The notes beneath the pieces are model-generated. The model was not told the DNA's origin and ran no database searches. It saw only the letters and a program-made list of their open reading frames with translations. Source: DATLNM01 sp035536775 (GTDB lineage Bacteria; Actinomycetota; CADDZG01; WHSQ01). Taken from it: a stretch of DNA of 5,563 nucleotides. Numbering within the stretch: the stretch's first letter is position 1; each line of letters begins with the position of its first letter. The position numbers and the translations under genes are program-made. The stretch lies in assembly GCA_035536775.1 (NCBI GenBank), contig DATLNM010000007.1, forward strand, positions 1 through 5,563, in the 5' to 3' direction. Below, piece after piece: positions 1 to 4,588 of the stretch.

Positions 1-467
1 GACGGGTAGTACGGGGTGGTGAAGTCGATGACCTCGTTGCGGTCTGCAACCGTCTCCGACGCCGGAGAACCCTCGGGCGCGTAACCGGTCACGGCCGCGA
101 CCACGATGTCGAACTTGTTGTTGCCCGCGAGCTGCTGGAAGATCGTGTCGAAGTCCGTAGAGATCCATGCATCATCGGGGTTCTCGAGGCCCATGTGCTC
201 AGCGACCGCTCTGACTAGCTCGACGTCGAACCCGGTGAGCTCGCCGCCCTCCTCGAACTCGAACGGCGGGTAAGGGATGTCCGACCCGACGGTCAGCGTG
301 CCCTCGGTGATCAGTGTGTAGTCGCCAGCAGGCTCCTCGCCGCCATCTTCGGTTGCCGCCGGCTCATCGTCGGCGGGCTCTTCCTCGCCGCCACCGCACG
401 CGGCGAACACCAGCATCGCTGCGATCAGCACTGCCAGAAGCCTCAGTAGTCCGTTCCGTTCCTTCAT
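1..467 (-). CDS. Polar amino acid-type substrate-binding lipoprotein (SBP family 3), C-terminus cut by window edge
   Basis: I translated this frame by hand: ATG at 467, 155 complete codons, open to the window edge. Residues 1-24 form a lipoprotein signal: basic start (MKERNGLLR), hydrophobic core, then FAAC with Cys24 as the probable lipidated residue. The -3 residue is Phe, a slightly off-consensus lipobox. Residues 25-50 are a Gly/Glu/Asp/Ala-rich linker. From about residue 56 the sequence matches the family 3 solute-binding fold (SBP_bac_3): LTVGSDIPYPPFEF, GFDVELVRAVAEHMG, FDTIFQQLAGNNKFDIVVAAVT, then RNEVIDFTTPYY. Relatives bind polar amino acids such as glutamine, histidine or cystine for PAAT-type ABC importers. 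This family differs from the LivK fold, so it is probably not the ordinary partner of the adjacent permease. The start is supported by AAAAAGGAG six bases upstream. It lies 50 bases after livF with no visible terminator, so co-transcription is possible. About 100 or more C-terminal residues are missing. Ligand unknown. Confidence 0.88.
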   Translation of the reverse strand, partial: MKERNGLLRLLAVLIAAMLVFAACGGGEEEPADDEPAATEDGGEEPAGDYTLITEGTLTVGSDIPYPPFEFEEGGELTGFDVELVRAVAEHMGLENPDDAWISTDFDTIFQQLAGNNKFDIVVAAVTGYAPEGSPASETVADRNEVIDFTTPYYP

Positions 468-473
468 CGTCCG

Positions 474-482
474 CTCCTTTTT
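474..482 (-). promoter_or_regulatory. Ribosome binding site of the family 3 binding lipoprotein
   Basis: The minus strand reads AAAAAGGAG, then CGGACG (six bases), then ATG at 467. This is the strongest Shine-Dalgarno match in the window and fixes the start. The 50-base gap to livF shows no hairpin and no clear -10/-35 pair, so I see neither a terminator nor a separate promoter. Confidence 0.8.
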
Positions 483-517
483 CTCTGCTCCGCCGATGTG
501 GTCGGGTTCAAGAGGTG

Positions 518-1240
518 TTACTCCTCGCCGAGGTACGCCTTTCGCACCTGGTCGTTGCCGAGCAGCTTCTTCGCATCGTCTTCGAGGACGATCTCGCCCG
601 TCTCTATGACGTAACCGCGATTCGCAGCCTGCAGTGCCATCTGCGCGTTCTGCTCGATCAAGAGGACAGGTGTGCCCTGGGAGTTGATCTCCTGGATGAC
701 CTCGAAGACCTTCTCGACGATCTGTGGAGCGAGTCCCATCGACGGCTCGTCGAGCATCAGGAGCTTTGGGCGGCTCATGAGGGCGCGACCGATCGCGAGC
801 ATCTGCTGCTCGCCGCCCGACAGTGTTCCACCCGCCTGCTTGCGACGCTCGGCGAGGACGGGGAACAGCTCGTAGGCGTGGTCCGCGATGTCCTGGGTCT
901 CCTTCTTGGAAGCCTTGGACGTGAACGCACCCATCTCGAGGTTCTCGGCGACCGACATGTTCGGGAAGATGTGACGGCCCTCGGGCACCTGCACGATCCC
1001 GCGCTCGACGACGTCGTGGCTCTTGAGGCGCGTCATGTCTTCACCCTGGAACCGGATCTCGCCCTTGAAGGGGCCGTGGACCATCGATATGGCTCGGAGT
1101 GTGGTGGTCTTACCGGCGCCGTTACCGCCGATCAGGGTCACGATCTCGCCCTCGTTGACGTAGAGATCGATGCCCTTCACGGCCTCGATGACGCCGTAGC
1201 GGACATGCATATTCTTCAGTTCGAGAAGCGGCTCAGCCAT
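518..1240 (-). CDS. livF: Branched-chain amino acid ABC transporter ATP-binding protein LivF
   Basis: This 240-residue cytoplasmic ATPase is one of two nucleotide-binding subunits that power the LivHM permease. Visible motifs: Walker A GGNGAGKT (38-45), Q-loop Gln84 in VQVPEGRHIF, signature LSGGEQQ (140-146), Walker B LLMLDEP (160-166), and LIEQNAQ where the H-loop position is Gln197. Gln there is usual for LivF and helps separate it from LivG, which keeps His. The length is normal for the family and the C-terminus YLGEE is family-like. An upstream in-frame extension exists but encodes only an Arg/Pro shadow of the livG tail. The ATG at 1240, preceded by AAGGA eight bases upstream, gives the canonical N-terminus MAEPLLELKN. 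The start overlaps the end of livG by eight bases, consistent with translational coupling. Urea-type UrtE is a close relative, but nothing here points to it. Confidence 0.95.
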   Translation of the reverse strand: MAEPLLELKNMHVRYGVIEAVKGIDLYVNEGEIVTLIGGNGAGKTTTLRAISMVHGPFKGEIRFQGEDMTRLKSHDVVERGIVQVPEGRHIFPNMSVAENLEMGAFTSKASKKETQDIADHAYELFPVLAERRKQAGGTLSGGEQQMLAIGRALMSRPKLLMLDEPSMGLAPQIVEKVFEVIQEINSQGTPVLLIEQNAQMALQAANRGYVIETGEIVLEDDAKKLLGNDQVRKAYLGEE

Positions 1241-2291
1241 TCGAGGAGTCCTTGCGGCGCGTCGTCTTCTTCGCAGCCGTCTTCTTGGCGGTGGTCTTCT
1301 TCGCCGCCGTGTTCTTGGCTGGCGTCTTCTTTTTTGTCGTCTTCTTGGATGCAGTGCTCTTGGTCGTCGTGGTCTTGGCCATTGCCGTCTTAGCGGAAGT
1401 CGTCTTCTTGGCCGAGGTCTTCTTGGCCGTCGTCTTCTTAGCGGAGGTCTTCTTGGCGGTCGCGGTCTTGCGCGTCGACGTCTTCCGCGCCGCCACCGAA
1501 CCGGCGCTCTTGTCGCCCGGGTTGCCGCCCGCTCCAGCACCCAGGTAAGCCTCTACGACCTTCGGATCTTTCTGGACGACCTCGGGAATCCCCTCGGCGA
1601 TCTTGACGCCATGATCGAGGACGGCCACGCGGTCCGACAGACCCATGACCACCTTCATGTCGTGCTCGATCAACAGAACCGTGGTCCCCTCGTCGCGGAT
1701 CTTCCGCACGAGGTTACGAAGCCCGTTCTTCTCGACGGGGTTCATACCGGCGGCCGGCTCATCGAGCAAAAGAAGCTTGGGCTTAGTGCCCAAAGCACGG
1801 GCGATCTCGAGACGGCGCTGGTCGCCGTAGGAGAGATTCTTGGCCAGCTCGTTGGTGAATTTCCCGATGCCGCAGTACTCGAGGAGCTCGACGGAACGAG
1901 CCTCGCCGATCGCCTCTTCCTCGCGGTGCCGGCGGCCTCGGAAGATGGCCCCGAAGATGCTCGTGTGGTGCCTGGCATCGACGCCGACGAAGACGTTCTC
2001 CAGCGCGGTCATGTTGGGGAAGAGGCGGATCTGCTGGAAGGTCCTGCAGACGCCCATCTGGACGATCTCGTCGGGGCGCTTGCCCGTGATCGCGGTGCCG
2101 GTGAAGGACACGTTCCCGCTGGTCGGTGTGTACACCCCCGTGATGCAGTTGAACAGCGTCGTCTTGCCGGCGCCGTTCGGCCCGATGAGGCCGAAGATCT
2201 CGCCTTCGTTGATCTCGATGTTGACGTCGCCGAGAGCGCGCAGACCACCGAATTCCATGGTCACGCCGCTGACCTTCATGAGCGGGGGCAT
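1233..2291 (-). CDS. livG: Branched-chain amino acid ABC transporter ATP-binding protein LivG with a histone-like Lys-rich C-terminal tail
   Basis: This 352-residue protein has two parts. Residues 1 to about 255 are a complete LivG ATPase: Walker A GPNGAGKT (37-44), Q-loop Gln86 in RTFQQIRLFPN, signature LSYGDQRR (153-160), Walker B LLLLDEP (173-179), the LivG-like AAGMNP (180-185), and H-loop His210 in LLIEHDM. The domain ends at VVEAYLGAG, where ordinary LivG proteins of about 250-260 residues stop. Residues 261-352 are an added low-complexity tail with 27 Lys, 4 Arg, 25 Thr and 18 Ala but only one acidic residue, built from KKTTA/KKTSA-type units. This resembles histone H1 or the C-terminal tails of actinobacterial HU-like proteins. 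It is one uninterrupted frame, not a separate gene. The start ATG 2291 has GAAGGG nine bases upstream and lies two bases after the livM stop; Met5 lacks such a site. ATPase function is secure; tail function is unknown. Confidence 0.94.
   Translation of the reverse strand: MPPLMKVSGVTMEFGGLRALGDVNIEINEGEIFGLIGPNGAGKTTLFNCITGVYTPTSGNVSFTGTAITGKRPDEIVQMGVCRTFQQIRLFPNMTALENVFVGVDARHHTSIFGAIFRGRRHREEEAIGEARSVELLEYCGIGKFTNELAKNLSYGDQRRLEIARALGTKPKLLLLDEPAAGMNPVEKNGLRNLVRKIRDEGTTVLLIEHDMKVVMGLSDRVAVLDHGVKIAEGIPEVVQKDPKVVEAYLGAGAGGNPGDKSAGSVAARKTSTRKTATAKKTSAKKTTAKKTSAKKTTSAKTAMAKTTTTKSTASKKTTKKKTPAKNTAAKKTTAKKTAAKKTTRRKDSSNG
1249..1253 (-). promoter_or_regulatory. livF ribosome binding site inside the livG tail
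   Basis: The minus strand reads AAGGA, then CTCCTCGA (eight bases), then ATG at 1240. The site is formed by the Lys347-Asp348 codons of livG, just where the KKT repeat gives way to RRKDSSNG. It decides the livF start over the longer in-frame extension. Confidence 0.7.
1251..1487 (-). repeat. Degenerate 15-bp coding repeat (KKTxA units) in the livG 3' end
   Basis: The stretch encodes LivG residues 269-347 and consists of diverged 15-base units, purine-rich on the coding strand (AAGAAGACN...), each giving about five residues of the type KKTTA or KKTSA. A 30-base higher-order period is visible at 1392-1451, where KTSAKKTTAK is followed by KTSAKKTTSA. The centre (residues 300-320) is more degenerate, and the end returns to regular KKTTA units before RRKDSSNG. 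Such arrays can expand or contract by slippage, so tail length may vary between strains. Confidence 0.85.
1329..1335 (-). other. In-phase A-AAA-AAG heptamer, candidate -1 frameshift site in livG
   Basis: LivG codons 319-322 read ACA AAA AAG AAG, so the heptamer A AAA AAG lies in the exact phase of the dnaX-type -1 slip site. It uses the only AAA among 27 tail lysine codons; the adjacent Thr codon is also the only ACA in the tail. After a -1 slip the frame stays open for 37 codons and stops at TGA 1216-1218, giving a 358-residue product with an acidic end. The upstream AAGAAG is only weakly Shine-Dalgarno-like. The nearest downstream stem (GGCGG 1304-1308 with CCGCC 1287-1291) starts about 20 bases after the heptamer, farther than typical stimulators. 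The heptamer is seen; frameshifting is inferred and unproven. Confidence 0.35.
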
Positions 2292-2293
2292 CT

Positions 2294-3526
2294 CTAGCCG
2301 CCCTTCTTCGCATCGTGGAGGGTGTCGCCCCGCTTCTTGAGGGACTCCGCGGATTCATCGTGAATGACCGAATCCTCGGCGCCGGCTTCTGACAGCTCGG
2401 TACGTCGTCGTTTGGCCGCCAGCAATCCTCCGGGGCGGTAGATCATGACGATGATAAGCAGGAGACCGAAGACCGCGATACGTCCGGTCTCGATGTCGAA
2501 CCCGAAGATCTCCGCGCCACCCGACGCGTCGCGGACGATCTCGGGCAGAGCCGTCACCAGGATGGCGCCCAGCACAGCGCCCGAGATGCTCCCCAACCCA
2601 CCGATGACGACCGCGCACAGCACGAGGATCGACAACAGGAGCGGAAAGCTGTTGGGCGAGATGAAGCTGATCTTCACCGCGTAGATCCATCCCGCGACAC
2701 CACTCGTTGACGCTCCGATGACGAATGCCAGCACCTTCATCTTGGTGACGGGGACACCCATCGCGGCAGCGGCAACCTCGTCCTCGCGGATGGCGGACCA
2801 GTAGCGACCGACACGGGAGTTGTCGAGGTGCTTGATCATGATGACCGTGCCGATGATCGCGGGGATCAGGAGGAACCACCAGTAGTACTCGACGTTCAGA
2901 CCGAAATCGGCCTTCCAGAACGGCAGGTTGATCGTCGGGTGAGGGATCCCAGGGATACCGCGCGAGCCGTTGGTGAGCACGAGGTTGTTCGCCGTCAGGC
3001 GTACGATCTCGTGGAACCCGAGCGTCACGATCGCGAGGTAGTCACCTCTGAGTCGCAACGTCGGCACGCCGAGCGCGAACCCGGCCAGCATCGCGACGAT
3101 GACTGCGAATGGCAGAGCAGCCCACACCGGCCACTCAACGATGTGGAATTGACCCGTGTTGCCGGAGTCGGTCATCAAGGCGGTCGTATACGCGCCGAGC
3201 ATGAAGAAGGCGACGTAACCCAGGTCGAGCAGACCGGCCATCCCGACGACAACACTCAAGCCCAGCGTCAGCAAGATCCAGTAACCGGTGGTGAACAGCA
3301 CCTGCACGCCGAACCCACCCTTGAGAACGGGCAGCCACCCTTGCTCCAGGATGAGGGGGATCACCGCCATGAGACCGGCTGCGACCAGGTAACGGAAGGG
3401 GCCTAAACGGAACCAACCCCTCTGGGCGATCGACAAGAAGTCGACAACGGGGTCTGGGATCAGCTTAGAGATCCGAGGGGCGTTGGTGTTGAGCTGCTCA
3501 CGGAGATCGACCTTGGGAGCCGCCAT
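2294..3526 (-). CDS. livM: Branched-chain amino acid ABC transporter permease LivM
   Basis: This 410-residue polytopic inner-membrane protein is the second permease subunit, pairing with LivH. It has a cytosolic N-terminal stretch (about 1-43) and then roughly nine to ten hydrophobic segments, beginning near residue 45. Conserved LivM blocks are GLLDLGYVAFFMLGAY (98-113), PTLRLRGDYLAIVTLGFHEI (155-174), the cytoplasmic ATPase-coupling loop RYWSAIREDEVAAAAMGV (241-258), GLGSISGAVLGA (310-321) and the terminal YRPGGLL (363-369). A charged cytosolic tail of about 40 residues follows (AAKRRRTELSE...KKGG), holding nine acidic residues. The open frame extends 76 codons upstream into livH, but that part is an Arg/His-rich shadow. 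The ATG at 3526 gives MAAPKVDLRE and shares its A with the livH stop (TGATG). The local Shine-Dalgarno is weak, so translation probably depends on ribosomes ending livH. Assignment is firm; the transported ligand is not determinable. Confidence 0.95.
   Translation of the reverse strand: MAAPKVDLREQLNTNAPRISKLIPDPVVDFLSIAQRGWFRLGPFRYLVAAGLMAVIPLILEQGWLPVLKGGFGVQVLFTTGYWILLTLGLSVVVGMAGLLDLGYVAFFMLGAYTTALMTDSGNTGQFHIVEWPVWAALPFAVIVAMLAGFALGVPTLRLRGDYLAIVTLGFHEIVRLTANNLVLTNGSRGIPGIPHPTINLPFWKADFGLNVEYYWWFLLIPAIIGTVIMIKHLDNSRVGRYWSAIREDEVAAAAMGVPVTKMKVLAFVIGASTSGVAGWIYAVKISFISPNSFPLLLSILVLCAVVIGGLGSISGAVLGAILVTALPEIVRDASGGAEIFGFDIETGRIAVFGLLLIIVMIYRPGGLLAAKRRRTELSEAGAEDSVIHDESAESLKKRGDTLHDAKKGG
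2301..2306 (-). promoter_or_regulatory. livG ribosome binding site
   Basis: The minus strand reads GAAGGG, then nine bases containing the livM TAG stop, then ATG at 2291. The site sits inside the last livM codons and favours Met1 over Met5 of LivG. Confidence 0.6.
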
Positions 3527-3528
3527 CA
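3524..3528 (-). promoter_or_regulatory. TGATG stop-start overlap joining livH and livM
   Basis: The livH stop TGA (3526-3528) and the livM start ATG (3524-3526) share one base. The best upstream match, GGTGG, is poor and close to the start, so termination-reinitiation is the likely way livM is translated, helping equal production of the two permease halves. Confidence 0.7.
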
Positions 3529-4470
3529 GCCACCGATCCGTTCGCCTAGAAGACCGGTCGGTCGGAAGATCAGCACGAGCGGCAGCACCGTGAACGCGAT
3601 GACGTTCTTCCACTCGGAGTCGATGCAGATCGTGCTCATGTTCTCGAGCAGGCCCAATAGCAACGCGCCGATCATGGCGCCGCGGATGTTGCCGATACCA
3701 CCGAGCACGGCCGCCGTGAATGCCTTGATACCCGGGACGAAGCCCATGTTCCATGCGACGTTGCCGAACTGCACCGCGTAGAGCGAACCCGCGATCCCTC
3801 CGAAGAACCCACCGATCAGGAAGGTCGTCACGATGACCTTGTCGACGTTGATGCCCATCAGCTGCGAGGCGATGGGGTCTTCGGACAGAGCGCGGATGCT
3901 GCGGCCTGTGTTGGTCTGGTTGATGAGCCGGTCGAGCAGGACCAGACAGACGATCGACGCCACGACCACGAGCATCTTGGGACTGGTCACGCGCGACCCG
4001 AGGATATGGAGGTCGAAAGCCTCCGGACCGGCCGCTAGCACGGCGGGGAAGTTGCGCTTGGCGGGGCCGAGCAGGAAGTCCTGCTGGAACAGATAGGTGA
4101 TGAAGAACGATGCGCCGATCGCGCTGATCAAGTACGAGAGCCGCGCCGCGTTGCGTTTACGCAGCGGCCGGTACGCGGTGCGTTCGAGAAGCACCGCGGC
4201 ACCTGCAGACGCGATACCACCGCTCAGCAGGACCCCGATGAGGATCGCGATCAGTAGTGCGCCGCTGTAGGACTCGGTAAGACCGAACCACTGCCCGAAG
4301 ACATAGAAAGCGGCGACGCCACCGATCATGAAGATCGCGTCGTGCGCGAAGTTGATGAGCTTCAGCACGCCGTAGACCATGGTGTAGCCCAAGGCGATCA
4401 GGGCGTAGAGGAATCCGAGGATGATTCCGGTGACGAACTGCGGCCCAATCAACCCGGTGTTGCAGTCCAA
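3526..4470 (-). CDS. livH: Branched-chain amino acid ABC transporter permease LivH (TTG start)
   Basis: This 314-residue inner-membrane permease subunit forms the translocation path with LivM. The N-terminal signature is typical: FLYALIALGYTMVYGVLKLINFAH (20-43), continuing DAIFMIGG, where many relatives have HG followed by an acidic residue. About eight hydrophobic segments are visible. The cytoplasmic coupling loop is RALSEDPIASQLMGINVDKV (193-212), followed by KAFTAAVLGGIGNIRGAMIG (249-268) and the terminal FRPTGLLGE (302-310). The start is unusual: an in-frame TGA (4471-4473) lies directly upstream, and the first ATG is codon 31 within the conserved first helix. A non-ATG start is therefore required. 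TTG at 4470 has AAGAGG six bases upstream and gives MDCNTGLIGP, of the right length for the family. It follows livK after 118 bases containing a hairpin and is translationally coupled to livM. Confidence 0.94.
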   Translation of the reverse strand: MDCNTGLIGPQFVTGIILGFLYALIALGYTMVYGVLKLINFAHDAIFMIGGVAAFYVFGQWFGLTESYSGALLIAILIGVLLSGGIASAGAAVLLERTAYRPLRKRNAARLSYLISAIGASFFITYLFQQDFLLGPAKRNFPAVLAAGPEAFDLHILGSRVTSPKMLVVVASIVCLVLLDRLINQTNTGRSIRALSEDPIASQLMGINVDKVIVTTFLIGGFFGGIAGSLYAVQFGNVAWNMGFVPGIKAFTAAVLGGIGNIRGAMIGALLLGLLENMSTICIDSEWKNVIAFTVLPLVLIFRPTGLLGERIGG

Positions 4471-4476
4471 TCAGAA

Positions 4477-4482
4477 CCTCTT
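4477..4482 (-). promoter_or_regulatory. livH ribosome binding site supporting the TTG start
   Basis: The minus strand reads AAGAGG, then TTCTGA (six bases), then TTG at 4470. The spacer contains an in-frame TGA that excludes any longer LivH, so this site effectively decides the start. Confidence 0.7.
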
Positions 4483-4524
4483 CTTTGAGTCGGCCGACGA
4501 GACGTGCTTGCGTTGCATAAGCCA

Positions 4525-4563
4525 GTCACGGGAGAGGGGGCCGAAGCCCCCTCTCTTTGTGAC
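4525..4563 (-). terminator. UUCG-capped hairpin between livK and livH (attenuator, mRNA stabiliser or weak terminator)
   Basis: In the livK-livH spacer, the minus strand folds as a perfect ten-pair stem GAGAGGGGGC / GCCCCCTCTC (4532-4555) closed by a C(TTCG)G tetraloop, one of the most stable RNA loops known. A small internal loop (AAA opposite CC) separates it from an outer five-pair stem GTCAC/GTGAC (4525-4529 with 4559-4563). It begins 26 bases after the livK stop. There is no U-tract after the stem, so it is not a classical intrinsic terminator. Because livH to livF continue in the same direction with no clear promoter in the rest of the spacer, partial termination or 3'-end protection of livK mRNA is the likeliest role. 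Confidence 0.7.
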
Positions 4564-4588
4564 GATGCGGAACCCTAAACGATGGGCT

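Noticed and set aside
1329..1335. Transcriptional slippage at the A6 run
   Set aside because: Six A residues are shorter than runs usually needed for efficient polymerase slippage; ribosomal slippage on the heptamer is the more plausible reading if anything happens there.
314..1393. A 359-codon open frame on the plus strand
   Set aside because: It is antisense to the lipoprotein gene, livF and the livG tail. It is Arg/Leu/Ser-rich without a recognisable domain, has no convincing ribosome site, and is explained by high GC with few antisense stops.
1251..1487. The 15-base periodic repeat as a CRISPR array or a regulatory iteron
   Set aside because: There are no unique spacers. The units are diverged, continuous, in frame and encode KKTxA, so coding explains them.
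1241..1540. A 100-residue Arg/Pro-rich N-terminal extension of LivF
   Set aside because: It is the livG repeat read in another frame. The LivF domain begins at ATG 1240 with its own AAGGA site and reaches normal family length without the extension.
1252..1548. A plus-strand frame that looks like a very hydrophobic Val/Phe/Ala membrane protein
   Set aside because: It is the exact complement of the Lys-rich livG repeat: AAG/ACN codons read backwards give Phe, Leu and Val. The regular spacing reproduces the repeat and not helix architecture.
1611..2297. A 228-codon plus-strand open frame
   Set aside because: It lies wholly antisense to the conserved LivG ATPase domain and shows no family motif; it is a composition shadow.
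3527..3754. A longer LivM beginning at 3754
   Set aside because: The extra 76 residues overlap conserved LivH coding sequence and are Arg/His/Gly-rich; the TGATG start at 3526 gives a normal LivM N-terminus.
4471..4524. A promoter for livH-livF in the spacer after the hairpin
   Set aside because: I found no convincing -35/-10 pair; TTATGC is the nearest -10-like string and has no matching -35 at proper spacing.
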